The notes under the pieces are model-generated. The model was not told the origin of the DNA and did no database searches. It saw only the letters and a list, made by a program, of their open reading frames with translations. Positions 48,971 to 64,000 of a stretch of DNA of 64,000 nucleotides are shown here, piece after piece; the first letter of the stretch is position 1; each line of letters starts with the position of its first letter. The stretch lies in the NCBI GenBank assembly GCA_916048095.2, contig OU696592.1, positions 7,203,427-7,267,426 of the forward strand. The letters run 5' to 3'. A program made the position numbers and the translations under genes. This stretch comes from Sacculina carcini (Eukaryota > Arthropoda > Thecostraca > Sacculinidae).

Positions 48971-51900
48971 TAACACTTAGGTAACACTTAGGTAACACTT
49001 AGGGCACACTTAGGTAACACTTAGGGCACACTTAGGTAACACTTAGGTAACACTTAGGTAACACTTAGGGCACACTTATGTAACACTTAGGTAACACTTA
49101 GGTAACACTTAGGGCACACTTAGGTAACACTTAGGTAACACTTAGGTAACACTTAGGGCACACTTAGGTAACACTTAGGTAACACTTAGGTAACACTTAG
49201 GTAACACTTAGGTAACACTTAGGTAACACTTAGGTAACACTTAGGTAACACTTAGGGCACACTTAGGTAACAGTTAGGGCACACTTAGGTAACACTTAGG
49301 GCACACTTAGGTAACACTTAGGGCACACTTAGGTAACACTTAGGTAACACTTAGGTAACACTTAGGGCACACTTAGGTAACACTTAGGGCACACTTAGGT
49401 AACACTTAGGGCACACTTAGGTAACACTTAGGGCACACTTAGGTAACAGTTAGGGCACACTTAGGTAACACTTAGGTAACACTTAGGTAACACTTGGGTA
49501 ACACTTAGGTAACACTTAGGGTACACTTAGGGCACACTTAGGTAACACTTAGGGCACACTTAGGTAACACTTAGGTAACACTTAGGTAACACTTAGGTAA
49601 CACTTAGGTAACACTTAGGTAACACTTAGGTAACACTTAGGTAACACTTAGGGCACACTTAGGGCACACTTAGGTAACACTTAGGTAACACTTAGGGCAC
49701 ACTTAGGTAACACTTAGGTAACACTTAGGTAACACTTAGGTAACACTTAGGGCACACTTAGGTAACACTTAGGGCACACTTAGGTAACACTTAGGGCACA
49801 CCTAGGTAACACTTAGGGCACACTTAGGGCACACTTAGGGCACACTTAGGGCACACTTAGGTAACACTTAGGTAACACTTAGGGCACACTTAGGTAACAC
49901 TTAGGGCACACTTAGGTAACACTTAGGGCACAGTTAGGTAACACTTAGGGCACACTTAGGTAACACTTAGGTAACACTTAGGGCACACTTGGGGCACACT
50001 TAGGTAACACTTAGGTAACACTTAGGGCACACTTAGGTAACACTTAGGGCACACTTAGGTAACACTTAGGGCACACTTAGGTAACACTTAGGTAACACTT
50101 AGGTAACACTTAGGTAACACTTAGGTAACACTTAGGTAACACTTAGGGCACACTTAGGTAACACTTAGGTAACACTTAGGGCACAGTTAGGTAACACTTA
50201 GGGCACACTTAGGTAACACTTAGGTAACACTTATGTAACACTTAGGTAACACTTAGGTAACACTTAGGGTACACTTAGGTAACACTTAGGGCACACTTAG
50301 GTAACAGTTAGGGCACACTTAGGTAACACTCTGGGCACACTTAGGTAACACTTAGGGCACACTTAGGTAACACTTAGGGCACACTTAGGGCACACTTAGG
50401 TAACACTTAGGGCACACTTAGGTAACACTTAGGGCACACTTAGGTAACACTTAGGGCACACTTAGGTAAAACTTAGGACACACTTAGGTAACACTTAGGG
50501 CACACTTAGGGCACACTTAGGGCACACTTAGGTAACACTTAGGTAACACTTAGGGCACACTTAGGGCACACTTAGGTAACACTTAGGTAACACTTAGGTA
50601 ACACTTAGGACACACTTAGGTAACACTTAGGTAACACTTAGGTAACACTTAGGGCACAGTTAGGGCACACTTAGGTAACACTTAGGTAACACTTAGGTAA
50701 CACTTAGGTAACACTTAGGGCACACTTAGGTAACAGTTAGGGCACACTTAGGTAACAGTTAGGGCACACTTAGGTAACACTTAGGGCACAGTTAGGTAAC
50801 ACTTAGGGCACACTTAGGTAACACTTAGGTAACACTTAGGTAACAGTTAGGGCACACTTAGGTAACACTTAGGGCACACTTAGGTAAAACTTAGGACACA
50901 CTTAGGTAACACTTAGGGCACACTTAGGGCACACTTAGGGCACACTTAGGTAACACTTAGGTAACACTTAGGGCACACTTAGGGCACACTTAGGTAACAC
51001 TTAGGTAACACTTAGGGCACACTTAGGGCACACTTAGGTAACACTTAGGTAACACTTGGGTAACACTTAGGTAACACTTAGGTAACACTTAGGTAACACT
51101 TAGGGCACACTTAGGTAACAGTTAGGGCACACTTAGGTAACAGTTAGGGCACACTTAGGTAACACTTAGGGCACAGTTAGGTAACACTTAGGGCACACTT
51201 AGGTAACACTTAGGTAACACTTAGGGCACACTTAGGTAACACTTGGGGCACACTTAGGTAACACTTAGGGCACACTTAGGTAACACTTAGGGCACACTTA
51301 GGTAACACTTAGGGCACACTTAGGTAACACTTAGGGCACACTTAGGTAACAGTTAGGGCACACTTAGGTAACACTTAGGTAACACTTAGGTAACACTTGG
51401 GTAACACTTAGGTAACACTTAGGGTACACTTAGGGCACACTTAGGTAACACTTAGGGCACACTTAGGTAACACTTAGGTAACACTTAGGTAACAGTTAGG
51501 GCACACTTAGGTAACACTTAGGGCACACTTAGGTAAAACTTAGGACACACTTAGGTAACACTTAGGGCACACTTAGGGCACACTTAGGGCACACTTAGGT
51601 AATACTTAGGTAACACTTAGGGCACACTTAGGGCACACTTAGGTAACACTTAGGTAACACTTAGGTAACACTTAGGACATACTTAGGTAACACTTAGGTA
51701 ACACTTAGGTAACACTTAGGGCACACTTAAGGCACACTTAGGTAACACTTAGGTAAAACTTAGGTAACACTTAGGGCACACTTAGGTAACAGTTAGGGCA
51801 CACTTAGGAAACAGTTCGGGCACACTTAGGTAACACTTAGGGCACACTTAGGTAACACTTAGGTAACACTTAGGGCGCACTTAGGTAACACTTAAGAAAC

Positions 51901-54900
51901 ACTTAGGTAACACTTAGGTAACACTTAGGTAACACTTAGGTAACACTTAGGGCACACTTAGGTAACAGTTAGGGCACACTTAGGGCACACTTAGGTAACA
52001 CTTAGGTAACACTTAGGGCACACTTAGGTAACACTTAGGGCACACTTAGGTATCACTTAGGTAACACTTAGGTAACACTTAGGTAACACTTAGGGTACAC
52101 TTAGGTAACAGTTAGGGCACACTTAGGTAACACTTGGGTAACACTTAGGTAACACTTGGGTAACACTTAGGTTACACTTAGGTAACACTTAGGGCACATT
52201 TAGGTAACACTTAGGGCACACTTAGGTAACAGTTAGGGCACACTTAGGTAACACTCTGGGCACACTTAGGTAACACTTAGGGCACACTTAGGTAACACTT
52301 AGGGCACACTTAGGGCACACTTAGGTAACACTTAGGGCACACTTAGGTAACACTTAGGGCACACCTAGGTAACACTTAGGGCACACTTAGGGCACACTTA
52401 GGGCACACTTAGGTAACACTTAGGTAACACTTAGGGCACACTTAGGTAACACTTAGGGCACACTTAGGTAACACTTAGGGCACAGTTAGGTAACACTTAG
52501 GGCACACTTAGGTAACACTTAGGTAACACTTAGGTAACACTTAGGTAACACTTAGGTAACACTTAGGTAACACTTAGGGCACACTTAGGGCACACTTAGG
52601 TAATACTTAGGTAACACTTAGGGCACACTTAGGTAACACTTAGGTAACACTTAGGTAACACTTAGGTAACACTTAGGGCACACTTAGGTAACACTTAGGG
52701 CACACTTAGGTAACACTTAGGGCACACCTAGGTAACACTTAGGGCACACTTAGGGCACACTTAGGGCACACTTAGGGCACACTTAGGTAACACTTAGGTA
52801 ACACTTAGGGCACACTTAGGTAACACTTAGGGCACACTTAGGTAACACTTAGGGCACAGTTAGGTAACACTTAGGGCACACTTAGGTAACACTTAGGTAA
52901 CACTTAGGGCACACTTGGGGCACACTTAGGTAACACTTAGGTAACACTTAGGGCACACTTAGGTAACACTTAGGGCACACTTAGGTAACACTTAGGGCAC
53001 ACTTAGGTAACACTTAGGTAACACTTAGGTAACACTTAGGTAACACTTAGGTAACACTTAGGTAACACTTAGGGCACACTTAGGTAAAACTTAGGACACA
53101 CTTAGGTAACACTTAGGGCACACTTAGGGCACACTTAGGGCACACTTAGGTAACACTTAGGTAACACTTAGGGCACACTTAGGGCACACTTAGGTAACAC
53201 TTAGGTAACACTTAGGTAACACTTAGGGCACAGTTAGGGCACACTTAGGTAACACTTAGGTAACACTTAGGTAACACTTAGGTAACACTTAGGGCACACT
53301 TAGGTAACACTTAGGGCACACTTAGGTAACACTTAGGGCACACTTAGGTAACACTTAGGTAACACTTAGGTAACGCTTAGGGCACACTTAGGTAACACTT
53401 AGGTCACACTTAGGTAACACTTAGGTAACACTTAGGTAACACTTAGGGCACACTTAGGTAACACTTAGGTAACACTTAGGTAACACTTAGGGCACAGTTA
53501 GGGCACACTTAGGTAACACTTAGGTAACACTTAGGTAACACTTAGGTAACACTTAGGGCACACTTAGGTAACACTTAGGGCACACTTAGGTAACACTTAG
53601 GGCACACTTAGGTAACACTTAGGTAACACTTAGGTAACGCTTAGGGCACACTTAGGTAACACTTAGGTCACACTTAGGTAACACTTAGGTAACACTTAGG
53701 TAACACTTAGGGCACACTTAGGTAACACTTAGGGCACACTTAGGTAACAGTTAGGGCACACTTAGGGAACACTTAGGGCACACTTAGGTAACACTTAGGT
53801 AACACTTAGGTAACACTTAGGTAACACTTGGGTAACACTTGGGTAACACTTGGGTAACACTTAGGGCACACTTAGGTAACACTTAGGGCACACTTAGGTA
53901 ACACTTAGGGCACACTTAGGTAACACTTAGGTAACACTTAGGTAACACTTAGGTAACACTTAGGTAACACTTAGGTAACACTTAGGGCACACTTAGGGCA
54001 CACTTAGGTAACACTTAGGTAACACTTAGGGCACACTTAGGTAACACTTAGGGCACACTTAGGTAACACTTAGGTAAACTTAGGTAACACTTAGGTAACA
54101 CTTAGGTAACACTTAGGACACACTTAGGTAACACTTAGGTAACACTTAGGTAACACTTAGGGCACAGTTAGGGCACACTTAGGTAACACTTAGGTAACAC
54201 TTAGGTAACACTTAGGTAACACTTAGGGCACACTTAGGTAACACTTAGGGCACACTTAGGTAACACTTAGGGCACACTTAGGTAACACTTAGGTAACACT
54301 TAGGTAACGCTTAGGGCACACTTAGGTAACACTTAGGTCACACTTAGGTAACACTTAGGTAACACTTAGGTAACACTTAGGGCACACTTAGGGCACACTT
54401 AGGTAACACTTAGGGCACACTTAGGTAACACTTAGGGCACACTTAGGTAACACTTATGTAACACTTAGGTAACACTTAGGTAACACTTAGGGCACACTTA
54501 GGTAACACTTAGGGCACACTTAGGTAACAGTTAGGGCACACTTAGGGAACACTTAGGGCACACTTAGGTAACACTTAGGTAACACTTAGGTAACACTTAG
54601 GTAACACTTGGGTAACACTTGGGTAACACTTAGGGCACACTTAGGTAACACTTAGGGCACACTTAGGTAACACTTAGGGCACACTTAGGTAACACTTAGG
54701 TAACACTTAGGTAACACTTAGGTAACACTTAGGTAACACTTAGGTAACACTTAGGTAACACTTAGGTAACACTTAGGGTACACTTAGGTAACACTTAGGG
54801 CACACTTAGGTAACACTTAGGTAAACTTAGGTAACACTTAGGTAACACTTAGGTAACACTTAGGACACACTTAGGTAACACTTAGGTAACACTTAGGTAA

Positions 54901-57900
54901 CACTTAGGGCACAGTTAGGGCACACTTAGGTAACACTTAGGTAACACTTAGGTAACACTTAGGTAACACTTAGGGCACACTTAGGTAACACTTAGGGCAC
55001 ACTTAGGTAACACTTAGGGCACACTTAGGTAACACTTAGGTAACACTTAGGTAACGCTTAGGGCACACTTAGGTAACACTTAGGTCACACTTAGGTAACA
55101 CTTAGGTAACACTTAGGTAACACTTAGGGCACACTTAGGGCACACTTAGGTAACACTTAGGGCACACTTAGGTAACACTTAGGGCACACTTAGGTAACAC
55201 TTATGTAACACTTAGGTAACACTTAGGTAACACTTAGGGCACACTTAGGTAACACTTAGGGCACACTTAGGTAACAGTTAGGGCACACTTAGGGAACACT
55301 TAGGGCACACTTAGGTAACACTTAGGTAACACTTAGGTAACACTTAGGTAACACTTGGGTAACACTTGGGTAACACTTAGGGCACACTTAGGTAACACTT
55401 AGGGCACACTTAGGTAACACTTAGGGCACACTTAGGTAACACTTAGGTAACACTTAGGTAACACTTAGGTAACACTTAGGTAACACTTAGGTAACACTTA
55501 GGTAACACTTAGGTAACACTTAGGGTACACTTAGGTAACACTTAGGGCACACTTAGGTAACACTTAGGACACACTTAGGTAACACTTAGGGCACACTTAG
55601 GGCACACTTAGGGCACACTTAGGTAACACTTAGGTAACACTTAGGTAACACTGAGGACACACTTAGGTAACACTTAGGGCACACTTAGGGCACACTTAGG
55701 GCACACTTAGGTAACACTTAGGTAACACTTAGGGCACACTTAGGTAACACTTAGGGCACACTTAGGTAACACTTAGGGCACACTTAGGTAACACTTAGGG
55801 CACACTTAGGGCACACTTAGGTAACACTTAGGGCACACTTAGGTAACACTTAGGGCACACCTAGGTAACACTTAGGGCACACTTAGGGCACACTTAGGGC
55901 ACACTTAGGTAACACTTAGGTAACACTTAGGGCACACTTAGGTAACACTTAGGGCACACTTAGGTAACACTTAGGGCACAGTTAGGTAACACTTAGGGCA
56001 CACTTAGGTAACACTTAGGTAACACTGAGGTAACACTTAGGTAACACTTAGGTAACACTTAGGTAACACTTAGGGCACACTTAGGGCACACTTAGGTAAC
56101 ACTTAGGGCACACTTAGGGCACACTTAGGTAACACTTAGGGCACACTTAGGTAACACTTAGGGCACACTTAGGTAACACTTATGTAACACTTAAGTAACA
56201 CTTAGGTAACACTTAGGGCACACTTAGGTAACACTTAGGGCACACTTAGGTAACAGTTAGGGCACACTTAGGTAACACTTAGGGCACACTTAGGTAACAC
56301 TTAGGGCACACTTAGGTAACAGTTAGGGCACACTTAGGTAACACTTAGGGCACACTTAGGTAACACTTAGGTAACACTTGGGTAACACTTAGGTAACACT
56401 TAGGGCACACTTGGGGCACACTTAGGTAACACTTAGGTAACACTTAGGGCACACTTAGGTAACACTTAGGGCACACTTAGGTAACACTTAGGGCACACTT
56501 AGGTAACACTTAGGTAACACTTAGGTAACACTTAGGTAACACTTAGGTAACACTTAGGTAACACTTAGGGCACACTTAGGTAACACTTAGGTAACACTTA
56601 GGGCACAGTTAGGTAACACTTAGGGCACACTTAGGTAACACTTAGGTAACACTTAGGGCACACTTAGGTAACAGTTAGGGCACACTTAGGTAACACTTGG
56701 GTAACACTTAGGTAACACTTAGGTAACACTTAGGGCACACTTAGGTAACACTTAGGGCACACCTAGGTAACACTTAGGGCACACTTAGGGCACACTTAGG
56801 GCACACTTAGGTAACACTTAGGTAACACTTAGGGCACACTTAGGTAACACTTAGGGCACACTTAGGTAACACTTAGGGCACACTTAGGTAACACTTAGGG
56901 CACACTTAGGTAACACTTAGGTAACACTGAGGTAACACTTAGGTAACACTTAGGTAACACTTAGGTAACACTTAGGGCACACTTAGGGCACACTTAGGTA
57001 ACACTTAGGGCACACTTAGGGCACACTTAGGTAACACTTAGGGCACACTTAGGTAACACTTAGGGCACACTTAGGTAACACTTATGTAACACTTAAGTAA
57101 CACTTAGGTAACACTTAGGGCACACTTAGGTAACACTTAGGGCACACTTAGGTAACAGTTAGGGCACACTTAGGTAACACTTAGGGCACACTTAGGTAAC
57201 ACTTAGGGCACACTTAGGTAACAGTTAGGGCACACTTAGGTAACACTTAGGGCACACTTAGGTAACACTTAGGTAACACTTGGGTAACACTTAGGTAACA
57301 CTTAGGGCACACTTGGGGCACACTTAGGTAACACTTAGGTAACACTTAGGGCACACTTAGGTAACACTTAGGGCACACTTAGGTAACACTTAGGGCACAC
57401 TTAGGTAACACTTAGGTAACACTTAGGTAACACTTAGGTAACACTTAGGTAACACTTAGGTAACACTTAGGGCACACTTAGGTAACACTTAGGTAACACT
57501 TAGGGCACAGTTAGGTAACACTTAGGGCACACTTAGGTAACACTTAGGTAACACTTAGGGCACACTTAGGTAACAGTTAGGGCACACTTAGGTAACACTT
57601 GGGTAACACTTAGGTAACACTTGGGTAACACTTAGGTTACACTTAGGTAACACTTAGGGCACACTTAGGTAACACTTAGGGCACACTTAGGTAACAGTTA
57701 GGGCACACTTAGGTAACACTTAGGGCAAACTTAGGTAACACTTAGGGCACACTTAGGTAACACTTAGGGCACACTTAGGGCACACTTAGGTAACACTTAG
57801 GGCACACTTAGGTAACACTTAGGGCACACCTAGGTAACACTTAGGGCACACTTAGGGCACACTTAGGGCACACTTAGGTAACACTTAGGTAACACTTAGG

Positions 57901-60900
57901 GCACACTTAGGTAACACTTAGGGCACACTTAGGTAACACTTAGGGCACAGTTAGGTAACACTTAGGGCACACTTAGGTAACACTTAGGTAACACTTAGGT
58001 AACACTTAGGTAACACTTAGGTAACACTTAGATAACACCTAGGGCACACTTAGGGCACACTTAGGTAACACTTAGGTAACACTTAGGGCACACTTAGGTA
58101 ACACTTAGGGCACACTTAGGTAACACTTAGGTAACACTTAGGTAACACTTAGGTAACACTTAGGGCACACTTAGGTAACACTTAGGGCACACTTAGGTAA
58201 CACTTAGGGCACACTTAGGTAACACTTAGGTAACACTTAGGTAACGCTTAGGGCACACTTAGGTAACACTTAGGTCACACTTAGGTAACACTTAGGTAAC
58301 ACTTAGGTAACACTTAGGGCACACTTAGGGCACACTTAGGTAACACTTAGGGCACACTTAGGTAACACTTAGGGCACACTTAGGTAACACTTATGTAACA
58401 CTTAGGTAACACTTAGGTAACACTTAGGTAACACTTAGGTAACACTTAGGTAACACTTAGGTAACACTTAGGTAACACTTAGGTAACACTTAGGTAACAC
58501 TTAGGGTACACTTAGGTAACACTTAGGGCACACTTAGGTAACACTTAGGGCACACTTAGGTAACACTTAGGGCACACTTAGGTAACACTTAGGGAACACT
58601 TAGGTAACAGTTAGGGCACACTTAGGTAACACTTAGGTAACACTTAGGTAACAGTTAGGGCACACTTAGGTAACACTTAGGGCACACTTAGGTAAAACTT
58701 AGGACACACTGAGGTAACACTTAGGGCACACTTAGGTAACAGTTAGGGCACACTTAGGTAACACTTAGGGCACACTTAGGTAACACTTAGGGCACACTTA
58801 GGTAACACTTAGGGCACACTTAGGTAACAGTTAGGGCACACTTAGGTAACACTTGGGTAACACTTAGGTAACACTTGGGTAACACTTAGGTTACACTTAG
58901 GTAACACTTAGGGCACACTTAGGGCACACTTAGGTAACACTTAGGTAACACTTAGGGCACACTTAGGTAACACTTAGGGCACACTTAGGTAACACTTAGG
59001 GCACAGTTAGGTAACACTTAGGGCACACTTAGGTAACACTTAGGTAACACTTAGGTAACACTTAGGTAACACTTAGGGCACACTTGGGGCACACTTAGGT
59101 AACACTTAGGTAACACTTAGGGCACACTTAGGTAACACTTAGGGCACACTTAGGTAACACTTAGGGCACACTTAGGTAACACTTAGGTAACACTTAGGTA
59201 ACACTTAGGTAACACTTAGGTAACACTTAGGTAACACTTAGGGCACACTTAGGTAACACTTAGGTAACACTTAGGGCACAGTTAGGTAACACTTAGGGCA
59301 CACTTAGGTAACACTTAGGTAACACTTATGTAACACTTAGGTAACACTTAGGTAACACTTAGGGTACACTTAGGTAACACTTAGGGCACACTTAGGTAAC
59401 AGTTAGGGCACACTTAGGTAACACTCTGGGCACACTTAGGTAACACTTAGGGCACACTTAGGTAACACTTAGGTAACACTTAGGTAACACTTAGGTAACA
59501 CTTAGGTAACACTTAGGTAACACTTAGGGCACACTTAGGTAACACTTAGGTAACACTTAGGGCACAGTTAGGTAACACTTAGGGCACACTTAGGTAACAC
59601 TTAGGTAACACTTATGTAACACTTAGGTAACACTTAGGTAACACTTAGGGTACACTTAGGTAACACTTAGGGCACACTTAGGTAACAGTTAGGGCACACT
59701 TAGGTAACACTCTGGGCACACTTAGGTAACACTTAGGGCACACTTAGGTAACACTTATGTAACACTTAGGTAACACTTAGGTAACACTTAGGGTACACTT
59801 AGGTAACACTTAGGGCACACTTAGGTAACAGTTAGGGCACACTTAGGTAACACTCTGGGCACACTTAGGTAACACTTAGGGCACACTTAGGTAACACTTA
59901 GGTAACACTTAGGTAACACTTAGGTAACACTTAGGTAACACTTAGGTAACACTTAGGGCACACTTAGGTAACACTTAGGTAACACTTAGGGCACAGTTAG
60001 GTAACACTTAGGGCACACTTAGGTAACACTTAGGTAACACTTATGTAACACTTAGGTAACACTTAGGTAACACTTAGGGTACACTTAGGTAACACTTAGG
60101 GCACACTTAGGTAACAGTTAGGGCACACTTAGGTAACACTCTGGGCACACTTAGGTAACACTTAGGGCACACTTAGGTAACACTTAGGGCACACTTAGGG
60201 CACACTTAGGTAACACTTAGGGCACACTTAGGTAACACTTAGGGCACACTTAGGTAACACTTAGGGCACACTTAGGTAAAACTTAGGACACACTTAGGTA
60301 ACACTTAGGGCACACTTAGGTAACACTTAGGGCACACTTAGGTAACACTTAGGTAAACTTAGGTAACACTTAGGTAACACTTAGGGCACACTTAGGTAAC
60401 ACTTAGGGCACACTTAGGTAACACTTGGGTAACACTTAGGTAACACTTGGGTAACACTTAGGTTACACTTAGGTAACACTTAGGGCACACTTAGGTAACA
60501 CTTAGGGCACACTTAGGTAACAGTTAGGGCACACTTAGGTAACACTTAGGGCACACTTAGGTAACACTTAGGGCACACTTAGGTAACACTTAGGGCACAC
60601 TTAGGGCACACTTAGGTAACACTTAGGGCACACTTAGGTAACACTTAGGGCACACCTAGGTAACACTTAGGGCACACTTAGGGCACACTTAGGGCACACT
60701 TAGGTAACACTTAGGTAACACTTAGGGCACACTTAGGTAACACTTAGGGCACACTTAGGTAACACTTAGGGCACACTTAGGTAACACTTAGGGCACACTT
60801 AGGTAACACTTAGGTAACACTGAGGTAACACTTAGGTAACACTTAGGTAACACTTAGGTAACACTTAGGGCACACTTAGGGCACACTTAGGTAACACTTA

Positions 60901-63900
60901 GGGCACACTTAGGGCACACTTAGGTAACACTTAGGGCACACTTAGGTAACACTTAGGGCACACTTAGGTAACACTTATGTAACACTTAAGTAACACTTAG
61001 GTAACACTTAGGGCACACTTAGGTAACACTTAGGGCACACTTAGGTAACAGTTAGGGCACACTTAGGTAACACTTAGGGCACACTTAGGTAACACTTAGG
61101 GCACACTTAGGTAACAGTTAGGGCACACTTAGGTAACACTTAGGGCACACTTAGGTAACACTTAGGTAACACTTGGGTAACACTTAGGTAACACTTAGGG
61201 CACACTTGGGGCACACTTAGGTAACACTTAGGTAACACTTAGGGCACACTTAGGTAACACTTAGGGCACACTTAGGTAACACTTAGGGCACACTTAGGTA
61301 ACACTTAGGTAACACTTAGGTAACACTTAGGTAACACTTAGGTAACACTTAGGGCACACTTAGGTAACACTTAGGTAACACTTAGGGCACAGTTAGGTAA
61401 CACTTAGGGCACACTTAGGTAACACTTAGGTAACACTTAGGGCACACTTAGGTAACAGTTAGGGCACACTTAGGTAACACTTGGGTAACACTTAGGTAAC
61501 ACTTGGGTAACACTTAGGTTACACTTAGGTAACACTTAGGGCACACTTAGGTAACACTTAGGGCACACTTAGGTAACAGTTAGGGCACACTTAGGTAACA
61601 CTTAGGGCACACTTAGGTAACACTTAGGGCACACTTAGGTAACACTTAGGGCACACTTAGGGCACACTTAGGTAACACTTAGGGCACACTTAGGTAACAC
61701 TTAGGGCACACCTAGGTAACACTTAGGGCACACTTAGGGCACACTTAGGGCACACTTAGGTAACACTTAGGTAACACTTAGGGCACACTTAGGTAACACT
61801 TAGGGCACACTTAGGTAACACTTAGGGCACAGTTAGGTAACACTTAGGGCACACTTAGGTAACACTTAGGTAACACTTAGGTAACACTTAGGTAACACTT
61901 AGGTAACACTTAGATAACACCTAGGGCACACTTAGGGCACACTTAGGTAACACTTAGGTAACACTTAGGGCACACTTAGGTAACACTTAGGGCACACTTA
62001 GGTAACACTTAGGTAACACTTAGGTAACACTTAGGTAACACTTAGGGCACACTTAGGTAACACTTAGGGCACACTTAGGTAACACTTAGGGCACACTTAG
62101 GTAACACTTAGGTAACACTTAGGTAATGCTTAGGGCACACTTAGGTAACACTTAGGTCACACTTAGGTAACACTTAGGTAACACTTAGGTAACACTTAGG
62201 GCACACTTAGGGCACACTTAGGTAACACTTAGGGCACACTTAGGTAACACTTAGGGCACACTTAGGTAACACTTATGTAACACTTAGGTAACACTTAGGT
62301 AACACTTAGGTAACACTTAGGTAACACTTAGGTAACACTTAGGTAACACTTAGGTAACACTTAGGTAACACTTAGGTAACACTTAGGGTACACTTAGGTA
62401 ACACTTAGGGCACACTTAGGTAACACTTAGGGCACACTTAGGTAACACTTAGGGCACACTTAGGTAACACTTAGGGAACACTTAGGTAACAGTTAGGGCA
62501 CACTTAGGTAACACTTAGGTAACACTTAGGTAACAGTTAGGGCACACTTAGGTAACACTTAGGGCACACTTAGGTAAAACTTAGGACACACTGAGGTAAC
62601 ACTTAGGGCACACTTAGGTAACAGTTAGGGCACACTTAGGTAACACTTAGGGCACACTTAGGTAACACTTAGGGCACACTTAGGTAACACTTAGGGCACA
62701 CTTAGGTAACAGTTAGGGCACACTTAGGTAACACTTGGGTAACACTTAGGTTACACTTAGGTAACACTTAGGGCACACTTAGGGCACACTTAGGGCACAC
62801 TTAGGGCACACTTAGGGCACACTTAGGTAACACTTAGGGCACACTTAGGTAACACTTAGGGCACAGTTAGGTAACACTTAGGGCACACTTAGGTAACACT
62901 TAGGTAACACTTAGGTAACACTTAGGTAACACTTAGGGCACACTTGGGGCACACTTAGGTAACACTTAGGTAACACTTAGGGCACACTTAGGTAACACTT
63001 AGGGCACACTTAGGTAACACTTAGGGCACACTTAGGTAACACTTAGGTAACACTTAGGTAACACTTAGGTAACACTTAGGTAACACTTAGGTAACACTTA
63101 GGGCACACTTAGGTAACACTTAGGTAACACTTAGGGCACAGTTAGGTAACACTTAGGGCACACTTAGGTAACACTTAGGTAACACTTATGTAACACTTAG
63201 GTAACACTTAGGTAACACTTAGGGTACACTTAGGTAACACTTAGGGCACACTTAGGTAACAGTTAGGGCACACTTAGGTAACACTCTGGGCACACTTAGG
63301 TAACACTTAGGGCACACTTAGGTAACACTTAGGTAACACTTAGGTAACACTTAGGTAACACTTAGGTAACACTTAGGTAACACTTAGGGCACACTTAGGT
63401 AACACTTAGGTAACACTTAGGGCACAGTTAGGTAACACTTAGGGCACACTTAGGTAACACTTAGGTAACACTTATGTAACACTTAGGTAACACTTAGGTA
63501 ACACTTAGGGTACACTTAGGTAACACTTAGGGCACACTTAGGTAACAGTTAGGGCACACTTAGGTAACACTCTGGGCACACTTAGGTAACACTTAGGGCA
63601 CACTTAGGTAACACTTAGGGCACACTTAGGGCACACTTAGGTAACACTTAGGGCACACTTAGGTAACACTTAGGGCACACTTAGGTAACACTTAGGGCAC
63701 ACTTAGGGCACACTTAGGGCACACTTAGGTAACACTTAGGTAACACTTAGGGTACACTTAGGTAACACTTAGGGCACACTTAGGTAACAGTTAGGGCACA
63801 CTTAGGTAACACTTAGGTAACACTTAGGGCACACTTAGGTAACAGTTAGGGCACACTTAGGTAACACTTGGGTAACACTTAGGTAACACTTGGGTAACAC

Positions 63901-64000
63901 TTAGGTTACACTTAGGTAACACTTAGGGCACACTTAGGTAACACTTAGGGCACACTTAGGTAACAGTTAGGGCACACTTAGGTAACACTTAGGGCACACT
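48971..64000. repeat. 11-bp satellite array with TTAGG core, over 15 kb, open at the window end
   Basis: About 1,366 tandem 11-bp units of two main types, TTAGGTAACAC and TTAGGGCACAC, mixed in a non-random order. Rarer variants (TTAGGTAACAG, TTATGTAACAC, TTAGGACACAC, TTAGGTTACAC, TTGGGTAACAC, TTAGGTCACAC, and a 10-bp TTAGGTAAAC-type unit) serve as markers. They recur in the same order, showing higher-order repeats. The last 7 kb consist of two copies of a unit of about 3.88 kb. It has no coding capacity; stops occur in every frame. Confidence 0.97.

Noticed and set aside
48971..64000. CRISPR-like or coding repeat array
   Set aside because: Units are 11 bp with no spacers, all frames contain stops, and the context is eukaryotic.

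Overview
The window looks like a repeat-dense arthropod (or other invertebrate) nuclear genome. The evidence is eukaryotic genes, one of them spliced, a 0.9 kb array of CCTAA/TTAGG (the arthropod-type telomere pentamer), and many LINE, Ty3/Gypsy, hAT and pogo-type elements. The species cannot be named from sequence alone.

Host genes are few. A seven-exon gene on the + strand (5361-11155) encodes a predicted 592-aa single-pass membrane protein. Its exon phases close perfectly and it contains a coding array of 16 perfect-length 33-bp repeats. I read it as a diverged LYRIC/metadherin-like protein. Convergent to it is an intact, single-exon PIGA gene (12234-13592, - strand), the catalytic subunit of the first step of GPI-anchor synthesis. 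A third host gene is a coiled-coil protein (29639-30601, +) whose shown exon follows a strong splice acceptor.

The rest is mobile DNA and repeats. 1-5 kb: an L2-like LINE 3' end, a Gag-plus-protease-only LTR element broken by a LINE, a pogo/Tigger relic and two more LINE tails. 7.6-9.5 kb: a hAT relic and a hAT-type MITE, both inside one intron of the LYRIC-like gene. 14-20 kb: LINE fragments, a 526-bp foldback element, and a 1.2-kb non-autonomous hAT nested in a LINE. 20.3-26.2 kb: a dead Gypsy pol gene split by a young intact Gypsy (identical LTRs) and by a solo LTR. 26.5-27.8 kb: a LINE end abutting an interstitial TTAGG array. 31-34 kb: simple and 44-bp tandem repeats. 34.3-43.6 kb: two copies of one LINE carrying a solo LTR, a Gypsy fragment and an intact CsRn1-like Gypsy. 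43.9-48.2 kb: a complete but inactivated Gypsy. 48.97 kb to the end: more than 15 kb of an 11-bp TTAGG-core satellite with a higher-order period near 3.88 kb.

The most unusual signals are these. Both non-CsRn1 Gypsy families have a primer-binding site that is an exact 16-17 nt complement of their own LTR, which predicts self-primed reverse transcription. The CsRn1-like element has an in-register GGGAAAC slippery site at the gag/pol overlap. The satellite has a measurable higher-order structure.
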